Source of the DNA: Tyto alba
Taxonomy: Eukaryota; Chordata; Aves; Strigiformes; Tytonidae
Direction of reading: 5' to 3'
Length of the DNA: 64,000 nt
Assembly (NCBI RefSeq): GCF_018691265.1
Contig: NW_024881329.1
Coordinates: 186,001 to 250,000 of the forward strand
Below the pieces are notes generated by a model. The model saw nothing but the letters and a program-made list of their open reading frames with translations, did no database searches and was not told where the DNA came from. Of this stretch, positions 11,024-21,570 are shown one piece after another. A program made the position numbers and the translations under genes. Position 1 is the stretch's first letter. Every line of letters starts with the position of its first letter.

Positions 11024-12087
11024 TGTCGTGGTTTGAGCCTGGTCAGCAGCCAAACACCATGCAGCCACTCACTCCCCCTTCTCTTCCAGCAATAAGAAGG
11101 GACAAATGATCCAGGCTTGGGGTTTGAGGTAGGACCAGGAGGGGCAGATCACCCATTATGGTCATGAGCAAAAGGCAGACTCATTAGGGGAAGAAAAAAA
11201 AGAACATACATTTATTATAGACACTAACAACACGTAACAGAGTAGGACAGTGAGAAGCATTGCCACATCTTGAGAACACCTTCCCCCCACCCCTCCCGGG
11301 CTCAGCTCTGCTCCCGATATCTCTACCTCCTCCCCCAGCGGCTCAGGGGCAGGGAATGGGGGGTGCAGGCAGTGCTGCTGCTTCTGCCATCTGCAGTGGG
11401 GGGAGCTGCTGGAAATTCTTCCCTCTGCTCCAGGGTGGTCCCTCTCTCACAGGAGACAGTCCTCCCCAAACTTTCTCCAACATGAGTTCCTCCCATGGGC
11501 CGCAGCGTTCCCCACACTGCTCCGTCATGGGTCACCAACTTTCTCCAACTGGATTCCCTCCCACGGCTGCAGCCCTTCCCGAGCTGCTCCGGCGTGGGAC
11601 TCCCCCGCACGCTGCAATCCTCCCAGTGCGGAACTACAACAACGGGGGCTGCTTCTCCCCACAGGGTCCCAGCTGCCTTCAGGCACAGCCACCTTAATTT
11701 CACATGTGGGGCCCCTCCCAGGCCATAAATCAGTGTCTGCTCCACCATAGATCTCCATGGGTAGCAGGGGGGGGCCGCCCTGCCATCTCCCCACAGGATA
11801 CAGGGGGGTCTCTGCTCCGGCACACCTCCCCCCTCCTTTCTTCCTCCGTTCCTCCACTGACCTTGGTGTTCACGCAGCTGCAGCAACTCCTCCTCACCAG
11901 CCCCACTGCCCGTCACCACGTCCCTTCTTAAGTTCTCGCAGAGGCGCAGCCGATGGGCTCCGTTTTGGTGCAGAGTTGGGGCTGACTTGGAGCTGGGGGA
12001 GCTTCGAGAAGCTTCTCAGAGGGGGCCACCCCGATATCCCCCTCCCCTGCTACTCTAAAACCCCACCACTCACTCAAAGCCAGAACA
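11024..12087 (-). mobile_element. Solo LTR (ERVL-like), minus strand
   Basis: 1064-bp solo LTR. On the minus strand it starts TGTTCTGG and ends CCACGACA, so it has TG...CA termini. It is flanked by a perfect 5-bp direct repeat TTCTT (11019-11023 and 12088-12092). No internal retroviral sequence or second LTR in the same orientation is present, so it is the product of LTR-LTR recombination. A 5-bp duplication is typical of class III (ERVL) integrases, as against 4 (ERV1) or 6 (ERVK). The AATAAA signal is intact at 11216-11211. The CCAAT and TATA elements seen in the plus-strand copy at 14150 are altered here. Open frames across it (to 198 codons) are by-products of its high GC. Confidence 0.9.
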
Positions 12088-12092
12088 TTCTT

Positions 12093-14029
12093 TAACAGAT
12101 GTAGAACAGATAACATGGGTTGTTTTCTTTTTTTCTTTTTTTTTTTTTTTTTTTAATATTAATAAGAGAAGGGCCAATTTTTTCATCCTTCCAAAGCTTT
12201 TGCTATTGTTTTCTTCCCATTTTACCATTTTGTAATTTCTATAAAATGTAGGCAATTTTTACTGAGTGAATCTTTTGTCCATTTTACCACCTATAGCTCA
12301 GCATCAGACTAAATATTAGATACCTTCCAAATGGAGGGCTGTTTTCTGTTCTGAATTACATTGATATCAACTAATAATTTCCTGTTATTACATCGATCGG
12401 TGTGCTACCAGAGGTATTATTCACGTAACATTTATCATTGCAACAAAACTATGACTACCACGTTAGATCACCCTATATCTTTTAAAAATTATTTTTGGTT
12501 CAAACAGCACATTGATTTTAGACTAGTTGTCTATAAAGAAACAAACAGGAGAATAAAAACTTAAAAGAAAAATTTGGAAAGTTAATTACTGTACATATCA
12601 ACAATGTTGTGAAAAATTATAGAAGACATTTAGTCTGGATTCCTGCTTCATAAAACTCACAGAAGAGTAATATATCTGTCCCATTTGGTTAAAATTAGCC
12701 AATAGGTTCAAATCTATCAAGGACAGGTTGCTAGACAGCACAATCACATAAATTTCATATCCTAAAGTAATCAATCCAAATGAGAGGTTTTCTTGATGAG
12801 GGTTTATCCAAGAAAAGTGTTGAGAATTTGAAATATTCTAAGAAATACCATTTGCAAGGGTTTCCAGTTCTGATAGTAGTGGATCAATACAGATTGCACA
12901 CCCTACAGCCATTTCTTGTCATGCATCCCCAGATAGCAGCTATTTGGGCAAAGTGGCTATATGCAGAATCCTCACGGAAACTGCTTCAGCAGTGGTCTTT
13001 GTGGGCCAAGAAGGATGGCTTCAGAGCCACTTTCTCTCTCAGAAGCAAATACAGTATTTCAGCTGTGTAAGAGGCAACAGAGCTTGGCTCTGAGCACCTG
13101 CTAAGGTTAGAGTTCAACTTTTTGGGAGGCAGCAACTCTGGCTGCATCCTGCAACAGCTGTGCACCTCTGGCTCAGAAGGCAGGTTCAGGACTTCTAGGT
13201 GCAGAGGTTCCTTTCTCAAATTCTGAATTACAATGCTTGCCTGAAGAAAGTTGATTCTTGGCTTAAGTTTCCATTTAATTCTTTACTTCCTCCTCCTTTG
13301 AACAGTAAATTCAGTGGAAGCTCACAGCTACCAAACATGAGGGAGCTGTTTCTGCTCTTGCAAGATCTCAGGAGGAATTACTGCCTATCCACTGATGAGA
13401 AATGATGAGAGGAACAGCTGATGACAGCTACCTGTCTCCTGGTGAGCACCTTCTAAGGCCACCAGAATTTGAGAAGCTCTTCTTATCTAGAGGCAACAGA
13501 GATCCGAAGTATTTTGTCTCAGCCTCCTTCTCTGTGTGAAATTATACACCTATTATATTGTGTCTCATTTTAATTACTGAGGGTACATATCTGAAAAGCT
13601 CTGTACAGATATATCATGTCATATGATATCTTTTTTTTTTTTTTACATCACGTGATAATCTTTGTATATTTTGTGCATTTTAATGTTAAACTATCTGAAG
13701 ATTCACTGCTTTTGGAAAATCTTGTCTATATTAAAAATAATACTAGTTCCTTATTTGAAAGCAACATCATCATAACTCAATTAAAATTTCTGTAGTGGCT
13801 TTGAAAGCCTTATGTGCTTATGAGGCATGATGTGAAAGGTTCCTATTACTAAACTACAGCTTTGCATTTCAATCAATGAAACCAGCATTCCGCCAATATT
13901 GTAATTTTTGCATGGGACGTTATTTCAGCATCGCTGAATTAACGAAGTCTGCAAAATATAAATAATTACCTCACAGTTTCTTAAACTGTGTTTTAGAATG
14001 GAGCTTAAAATGGATTAATCTAAACACGA
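12093..14029. other. Unique sequence between the two solo LTRs
   Basis: AT-rich with a T-tract at about 12138-12154 and another at about 13630-13644. No homology to either LTR or to coding sequence seen. The GC-richer part at about 12,950-13,450 is not assignable to a repeat I know. Confidence 0.6.
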
Positions 14030-14149
14030 GAGTACGGCGGTTCCCGTGGAAAGGGACGCAGGAAGGGCTGTGCGCTCTGCCGGGTACCGGGCTGCTGCCT
14101 GCTCTGCTCTGCTCACTCGCCAGCTGAGGCTGCAGCCCTGATGGTCACC
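14030..14149 (+). mobile_element. CR1 LINE, 5' piece (interrupted by LTR)
   Basis: A GC-rich 120-bp segment begins abruptly after AT-rich DNA at about 14030, ends in TCACC, and is followed by the LTR. The sequence continues on the other side of the LTR at 15222 after a second TCACC, so this is the upstream part of the same CR1. The 5' border is judged from composition only. Confidence 0.6.
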
Positions 14150-15221
14150 TGTCCTGGGTTGAGTGAGTGGTGGAGTTTTTTGGTGGCAGGGGAGGGGGCT
14201 ATCGGGGCGGCCCCCTGTGAGAAGCTTCTTGAAGCTCCCCCAGCTCCACGTCAGCTCCACTTCTGTTTGGGAAATTGAGCCAATCAGCTGCGTCTCTGCG
14301 ATAACGTATTTAAGAAGGGACGTGGTGACGGGCAGTGGGACTTGTGAGGAGGAGTTGCTGCAGCTGCGTGAACACCAAGGTCAGTGGAGGAACGGAGGAA
14401 GAAAGGAGGGGGGAGGTGTGCCAGAGCAGAGACCCTCCTGTATCCTGTGGTGAGACGGCAGGGCGGCCCCCCCCGCCACCCATGAAGATCTACGGTGGAG
14501 CAGACATTGATTTACAGCCTGTTGTTCCTGCTCGGCTGATCAAGGTTCTGTGCCCGAAGAAGGCCGGGGTCTCATGGAAAAAGGTAGCCCCGCTGCTGTA
14601 ATTCAGTGCTGGGAGGATTGCAGCATGCGGGGGTGTCCCACGCCGGAGCAGCTCAGGAAGGGCTGCAGCCCGTGGGAGAGAATCCAGTCGGAGGAAGTTA
14701 GTGACCCATGACGGAGCAGTGTGGGGAACGCTGCGGCCCATGGGAGGAATTCAAGTCAGAGAAAGTTTGTGGAGGACTGTCTCCTGTGAGAGGGGGACCA
14801 CGATGGAGCAGGGGGTAACAAGTTTTGGACACTCCCCTCACCGAAGATGAAGGAAGTGGCAGCACTGCCTGCACCCCCCATTCCCTGCCCCTGCGCCACT
14901 GGGGGAGGAGGTAGAGATATCGGGAGCAGAGCTGAGCCCGGGAAGAAGGGAGGGGTGGGGGAAGGTGTTCTCAAGATGTGGCAATGCTTCTCACTGTCCT
15001 ACTCTGTTATGTGTTGTTAGTGTCTGTAATAAATGTATGTTCTTTTTTTCTTCCCCTAACGAATCTGCCTTTTGCTCGTGATCATAAAAGGGGGATTTTC
15101 CCCCATCCCAGTCCTATCTTGAACCCCAAGCCTGGCTCTCTGTCCCTTCTCATTGCCGGAGGGGAAGGGAGAGAGAGCTGCTGCGTTGGGGTTGGCTGTC
15201 AATCAGGCCTAAACCATGACA
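14150..15221 (+). mobile_element. Solo LTR (ERVL-like), plus strand, nested in CR1
   Basis: 1072 bp, TGTCCTGG...CCATGACA, flanked by a perfect 5-bp duplication TCACC (14145-14149 and 15222-15226). It is the reverse-oriented counterpart of the LTR at 11024-12087, very similar in the GC-rich middle part but clearly diverged at the 3' end, so the two are related but distinct insertions. U3/R signals are better preserved here: CCAAT at 14280-14284, TATTTAA at 14307-14313, AATAAA at 15028-15033. No internal retroviral genes remain. Confidence 0.9.
14307..14313 (+). promoter_or_regulatory. LTR TATA-like box
   Basis: TATTTAA, 23 bp downstream of a CCAAT motif (14280-14284), in the expected U3 position of the plus-strand LTR. 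It would direct transcription into the CR1 and away from GAL. Confidence 0.55.
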
Positions 15222-15499
15222 TCACCCCAGCTAGGCTGTGCTGTGTAAGCCTAGCCAGCAGCTTGAGGTCTCCTGGGAATTAGAAGGACTTGTTAGACAG
15301 CGCTTGGAAGTTGCCAGAAGCATGGTGGTTGAGCCCAGGCAGGAACCAGCTGCCTGGCCAGGGGAGCCCAGGACAGGTGGGGGCATCCTCCCAGATAGAG
15401 CAGCTTCCTATCGGGATATCTGCTGGCCAGGGGAGGGCTGCCAGGACTGCACCCCCCGCTCCTGGGTGGTGCAAGCTGGGCTCTGGTGGGGTCACTCAG

Positions 15500-16330
15500 G
15501 CAGCAGGTGGAGAAGCTGCAGGAGGAAGTTAACAGCTATGCTGTATTAGGGAGGGTGAACAAGTAATAGATCAGGTATTATCTGAGACTTGGCAAGAAGA
15601 AATAATAGTGCCCTGTAGCGCAAACAGCTAAGGACTGCCAGACAAAGAGCTTCAACAGCGACCAGACAGAACTTTGGAGAAGGAAGCACGATGGTCTTTG
15701 GTGATCCATGGGAACAGGCTATCACCTCACTCTCCTTCTTGTATGTACCAACCAACAGCAGATGTGAAGCCTTGGAAGTGGACAAAACCAGTGAGCGAGA
15801 TTCACAGGGAGAAATGACACCCACAGCACACACTCAAAGCTGAGAAAGGAAATGGCGAATGCTAGTAGTGGGTGACTCTCCTGGGAGTCACAGAAGCACC
15901 CATCTGCCAGCTGTACAGTGAAGGGGAGTTTGCTGCTTGCCAGAAGCCAAGATGTGGAATGTCACAGGAAGACTGCCACAACCAGTTAAAAGCACAGACG
16001 ACTGTCCACCTCTTCTCCGTGTGGGCACCAATGACATGGTAAAACAAAACTTAGGTGAGATTAATCAGAACTTCCGAGCCCTGGGGGCACAAATGAAGGA
16101 GATGGGTGCCCAAGTAATCTTCTCTTCTGTCCTGCCAGTCAGAGGCAGAGGTGCAGGCACAGGTCTACACATCATGCAGCTCAATATCTGGTTTCAGCAG
16201 CAGGGCTTTGGTTTCTAAGATCACAAGTCATTCTTTAAGGAATACAGCCTACCAGGGAGAGATGAGATCCATCTATCTAGAAAAGGCAGACTTTGCTAGC
16301 AGACTGACTGATTAAGTGAATCATGCACTA
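15500..16330 (+). pseudogene. CR1 ORF1 remnant with esterase-like domain
   Basis: The frame around 15500 gives a coiled-coil-like stretch (VEKLQEEVNSYAVLGRV). The frame at 15937-16218 gives the SGNH/esterase-like part typical of CR1 ORF1, including RVGTNDMVKQN and GAQVIFSSVLPVRGRG, followed after a frameshift by EIHLSRKGR. Several stops and frame changes between these blocks make it non-functional. Known: CR1 ORF1 carries an esterase-like domain thought to aid RNP or membrane interaction. Confidence 0.8.
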
Positions 16331-16479
16331 AACTAATGAGCTTGGGGGACCGTGCCCAAAGCATATTCATAAGCAACAAGTTGGATGTATGCATCTACCA
16401 GGGTAGTGAGGAATGCTCCCCAACCCTATCCAAATGCAAGAACCCTAATAGCCACCATCTTAAGTGCTGGGAGTTACTT

Positions 16480-18300
16480 AATAACTTCCTGGAAGCACAA
16501 CAGTCCATTCCCTAGAAAGGGAAAGGAAGAAGACAGAACAAGAGACGACCCTGGCTTAACAATGAGCTTTTGGGTGTATTTAGAAGCAAAAAAGAAGCAT
16601 ATCAACTGTGGCCAGAGGTGGCTAAATACCCACTGGGGATGATGAGAACCTTGCTAGGGCAGAGATGCAATCAGGAAGGCAAAAGATCAGTTGGAACTGA
16701 AATTGGTCAAAGATGACAAGAATGAGAAAGGGTTCTTCAAATATGTGAGCAGTAAGCAGAAATACGGGGAAGACCCATTACTAAACACAGCAGGGAAACT
16801 AGTCACTAATAATGTCAAGGCAGAGTTTCCCAATACCTTCTTTGCCTCTGTCTTTACTGGTGTAGCTGGACTCTAGATCATAGGATCAAATAGCTACAAC
16901 ACATATGTTGATCCACCAGTGGTGGAGGAAGGGGTGATCTGAGCCCTCTTGCAAGGGCTCATCCCACATAAAGTCTATGGGCCTGGACAGAATCCATCCC
17001 AGGGTGTTAAGAGAATTGGCTGATATTGTTGCAAGGCCACTGTCTATAATTTTTGGAAAGTCATGGAGATCAGGGCATGTCCCTGATGACTGGAAGAGAG
17101 TAAATGTGACACTCATCAACAAGAAGGGCCCAAAAGAGTAACCAGGAAACTACAGACCCACTAGTCTTACTTCAGTTACTGTGAAAATAATGGAATGAGT
17201 CCTCTTGGAAACTACTACAAGGCAAATGAAATAGGTGATTGGGAAAAGCCAACACAGATTTACCAAAGGCAAATCCTGTGTGACTAATCTGATCATTTTC
17301 TACAACAAAATAGCATCTTCTGTCTACATGGGGAGACCTGGACTTCAGCAAAGAGTTCAGCAGTGTTCCACATAGCCTCCTACTTGACAAACTGGCATGA
17401 TACAGATTGGGTGGGTAGTCTATGAGATGGGTAGGAAATTGGCTAACAGATCCCACTCAGAGGTTGGTGATCACTGTTTTTCACTCAGGCTGGCAGCCTG
17501 TCACAAGTGGGGCCCCCCAGGGATCAATATCGGGTCCCATGCTGTTTAACATATTCATCAATGGTCTGGATGATGAGATTAAAAGTACCTTCACCAAGTT
17601 CAGTGGTGACACCAAATTGGGTGGTGAGGAGAACATGTCAGAAGGGTGAGCCGTCTTACAGAGAGACCTGGAGAGGCTGCAAGAGTGGGCTAGCAAGAAC
17701 CATATGAAGTTTAACAAAGGCAAGTGCGAGGTCCTGCACTTGGGATGACTAAAGAATAACCAAAGAGCCTAGTACAAGCTGGGATCGGTGTGGCTGGGGA
17801 GCTGCCTTGCTGAAACCTGGAGGTCCTGGTGGGCAACAAGCGGCACGTGAGTCAGCAGTGCATTGCTGCAGCAAGGTGGGCTGGCTGGATCCTGGGCTGC
17901 AGCCACAGAGACACTGATAGCAGGGACAGAGTTGTGATCATCCCACTCTAGCTGGTGCTTGCCAGGCCACACCTGGAGCACTGTGTCCAGCCCTCACCTG
18001 CACAATTCACAGAAGACACAAACTGGAGAGGGTCCAAAGGAGGTCCACGAAGATGATCAAAGGGATGGAGAACCTGTCGTATGAGGAGTTAGGTCTTTTC
18101 ACCCTGGAGAAGAAAAGGCTTAAGGGGGATCTCATCACAGTTTTCCAGTAGCTAAAAGGCAGCTACAAAGAGGATGGAGGCTCTCTCTTCACAGGGAGCC
18201 ACATGGAGAGTACAAGGGGCAAAGGGTACAAGCTGCACTGGGCAGGGTTTCATATTGGTATAAGGAAGAAATTTTTCACAGTGAAACCTATCAGTCTCCC
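16480..18300 (+). pseudogene. CR1 ORF2 remnant (reverse transcriptase)
   Basis: Recognisable pre-RT and RT blocks in shifting frames: KGFFKYVSSKQKYGEDP (near 16.73 kb), PGNYRPTSLTSV (near 17.15 kb), SGAPQGSISGPMLFNIFING (about 17.5 kb), and KFSGDTKLGG (about 17.6 kb). The last corresponds to the catalytic FADDTKLGG box of CR1 RT, with the first catalytic Asp replaced. The C-terminal portion continues to about 18.3 kb. The apurinic endonuclease domain expected upstream of the RT is essentially absent. Confidence 0.85.
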
Positions 18301-18424
18301 ATGGACTTGTGGAGTTCCCATCACTGATGTTTTAAAGATTTGAGTGGACAGGATGGTAGATAATAGGTTGAACCAGATGATATTTTGATGTCCCCTCTGA
18401 CCTGGGCTGTTTTATGTTCTATTA

Positions 18425-20599
18425 TCCTCTTAACATATTATTTCTAAATTACACTGAGTTATCAATTTATGTGTACTAAAATAAGGACCCACAGGAAAAA
18501 AAGTTAGTGTTTTAATGAATTTTGTTTTTTAACAGAACACAATGCTAATTGTTTCATTAACAAGTGTTACAATATTATAATACAAAAAGCCTCACAAGTA
18601 GGCATTTCAGATATAAAGTACATTCACAAATGTACATGCAAAAAGGAGATACATAATAATAGTTACATCAAATATTTTCCAAAAATATTTTTATTTTAAG
18701 TCCATTTAAGTATAAGGAAATCAGGCAGAATGTTAAAAGATAGATATTCAGTTACAAAATACAATTTTGTACCTTTGTTGTTACTGGTTTTTATTTTGTT
18801 AGAGTACAAAATAGAATTAACAAGATGATATTACACAGCCTTCATTATCCTACTGTAAATGCACCCAATTAGTCTTTTTCTGCTTTGATAAGAAATAATT
18901 CATTCTATCTTACAGGCCCGCTGTGTAATTTGAAAACAGGTTAGGGAAAATTTGGTGGTGTGCATTGTATTCCAGAAGAGGAAAGCCTTGAGCACATTTG
19001 ATCTCTTGCAAGGAAGACTGAAAGTGAGTGATAGCTGAACAAACTGTTCTCCCACAACTTCCCAATGGAAAAATAAATGGGGAAAAAAAATCTTCTTCTG
19101 TTCTCCTCTAGAAGTCTTTTCAACTGATGCCCTGGTGATGAGAATACACTAGTGGTAACTATGAGGCAAAAGTTGTTCTCCCCAACAAGAACCTTCCAAA
19201 AAATCAAAACAAGCAAAAAAACTTTCAAACCTAAAATCATTTGATCTCAGATTAAAAAAAGTTCCCAGTGGCCCAGCTTTCAAATGTGGAATTTCAGCTC
19301 TAATTGAAAACAAGCATCTTATGACGTGTTGAGACATATGAGTCAAAAAGAGGTTGTGCAAAGCTAAAAATTACTTCAAAGTTATCTCTGCTCACACTTG
19401 TGATTCATATGGAGGCAAAACTTCTGTTGTATTTGGTAGGCTATATATGGAGATACTGATGTGTGCTGAACCCTCACAACATTTCTGATTCTCAGTGGGA
19501 CCATCTTTCAAGATTCTAGCTTCCAGTAATATTTTTTGACACATAAAGGTGGATATATTGGCCTTTTTTTTTTTTTTTTTTTATGAAGGTCTTTTGTTAA
19601 TACATTTTAATATTTTCAGTGGAATAAAGTCAGTATGTCTGTGCTGTATGTGACCTTTTCCATGGGTTTGAAGAATAAAAATGCCATTGATGTCATGCAC
19701 AAGATAGGTTAAACAACATGATTGTGCAGCATTGTGGTAATCTTGAGAAAGAATGTTTATGAATTCAACATCAAAAATACAATTTACATGCAGATTTTTG
19801 CCCTGTTAAAGTGCATATTGTTTCCACTGGCTACAGAGGGAGCCCATGCTCTTAACTGAGGCCAGGATTTAGACAATATGAGTTGCCATATTATTTGCAT
19901 TTTGGGGCAATAAGAGAAGGCCAAAGGTTTCTTGGCAAGCCAAAACCACAAACAATTAATATGTAGAGAGGGCTCACAGTCTGCTGAAATACTAGCTTTC
20001 AAAACAAGCAAATGAAAAATTCCCCAACAATCACTAAACAGTCCCAGCAAAACAGAAGTAAATCAGGGCAGGTAGAGAAGAAAAATTTCTGTGACTGGTG
20101 TGTGTCTATGTTGGGGGGTTACTTCCCACCAACCTCACTTCAGTTCCTTAGCAGTGCCCCTTCTCGCCCAGCATTCCTTATTACAGAAAACAAATAAGGG
20201 GTTGAGGTGATCACTCCCACCCACTCCAAGAAAAAGCTTGAGAATGAAGAATGCAGGATGGGATTCAGCTCCTTAGTTCTAGGACCTTACATGTGAGTAA
20301 GATATCAAGCTCCCATGATAGTCAGTGGAGAGGAAAGCAGTATGTTCAAAAGTGATTCCATTTAAGCTAATTTAAGTACCTACATGTCATTAGTTGACTA
20401 GTGCTCTAAAGTTGAGAGGCTCTTTTGGCTAACTATCCATTGACTGTTATGGAAACTTTGACATTTAGCTCACCTTTAGGGACCTAAATTAATGGCAAAT
20501 AATTCCAGCCATGATGATAATCTTTCAAACAATAGAAAAATGTTAGAAAAGAGTGATCACTTGTTATCCATGATTAATAGGGGTGTAGAAGAAGACAGA
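18425..20599. other. Intergenic DNA
   Basis: AT-rich, with a T-tract at about 19563-19582. No gene or recognisable repeat. Confidence 0.6.
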
Positions 20600-20760
20600 G
20601 CTGGATTAATCTGCAAGAAAAAATGTTGAGGTTAGTTATTAGGAAAATCTTTCTAACAATATGGTTAGAAAAAGAATGGCATAAGAAATATAGTGGTAGA
20701 GGATTTATGTGGAAGCTTCTCTAGGGGACAGATTCGGTGAATGTGTCAGGAATAATATAG
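20600..20760 (+). mobile_element. Ancient CR1/L2-like 3' fragment
   Basis: Weak but extended resemblance to the last 150 bp of old CR1-type LINEs: GTTAGTTATTAGGAAAATCT, then a GAATGGCATAAG block (cf. the usual ...CACTGGAA... region), then a degenerate GACAGATTCGGTGAATGTG (cf. GACAGATTAGATAAACATCTG). Highly diverged. Confidence 0.45.
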
Positions 20761-21307
20761 CTACACTTAATACTCCAGAAGAGTAACACTTTAATTATGA
20801 TCTCTCCATTCTACCTTTATGTCTCTGTGTCAACAAAACTCAGGGACAGTGCCTTTCTTAGAATTATTTCAGATCTATTTATGCTATGATAATAATCTGG
20901 ATTTTTACTATTGTTAGTGATTACAGATTTTAACTTCGTGTACTCTCCCAGAACATTCATCATCATTACTACCTAGCTTCCCTCACATGTTATCATCTTA
21001 CATTTCATTATCTCCCTCATTACTTCCTCTGTCATTCTTCTGCTTTTCTGTAGGATCATTGCTCCTTTTCATGTTCTCTGTATCCCTGTCTCATTTTATT
21101 TTCACATTTTTTAGTCTGTTTTCCTAAAGAAATAGAGCTTATAGTATTACTCTGCTGTCTTCTCATTTGTCCTTTTCCCACACATGATTTTTGGAAAAAA
21201 AAAGCTTAAATGAAACCTGCCATCAATCATAAGACATAATCTGTAGCAAATCAGGTTTCATTAACTTTAATGATGACTGAATTACTGAATTTCTCTTCAT
21301 TTTCTTA

Positions 21308-21570
21308 GACTCATACAATAATTAAGTTGGAAAAGTCGTCTAGAGGTCATCTAGTTCAGCCTCTTGCTGGTAGCAGCCCAAATATATCTGGTTCCTCAGG
21401 GCCTTAACCAGTTGAGGTCTGAATATCTCCAAAGGTGGAGATACTCCCTCACCTCTGTGGGCCCCTGCTCCAGTGTCTATCTTCAGGGTGATTTTTTCTT
21501 CCTTTTACCAAGTTGGAATTTCCTGTGTTGCAACTTGTGTCTGTTGCCTTTCATCCTACCACTGTGTGCA
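21308..21570 (-). mobile_element. CR1 3' fragment, minus strand
   Basis: The plus strand reads ACTCATACAATAATTAAGTT, then GGAAAAGTCGTCTAGAGGTC and ATCTAGTTCAGCC, then a Cys/Trp-rich CR1 ORF2 tail in reverse, ending near CCACTGTGTGCA. This is the reverse complement of an old CR1 subfamily 3' end, 5'-truncated and diverged. Confidence 0.75.

Larger units (their letters stand above)
15222..18424 (+). mobile_element. Degenerate CR1 LINE, main part
   Basis: Long 5'-extended CR1 copy containing remnants of ORF1 (about 15.5-16.3 kb) and ORF2 (about 16.5-18.3 kb), ending in the typical CR1 3' region with a degenerate tail TTCTATTATCC near 18424. Together with 14030-14149 it is about 3.3 kb, against about 4.5 kb for a full-length avian CR1. 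The missing portion is mainly the ORF2 endonuclease region. Many stops and frameshifts show that it is long dead. Confidence 0.9.

Noticed and set aside
11260..11931. Several overlapping open frames up to 198 codons on both strands
   Set aside because: They lie wholly inside the GC-rich solo LTR, overlap in many frames, and have Pro/Gly/Ser-rich low-information composition. No retroviral domain is present.
11024..15221. A single provirus with two LTRs
   Set aside because: The LTRs are in opposite orientation, have different target duplications, and no gag/pol/env sequence lies between them.
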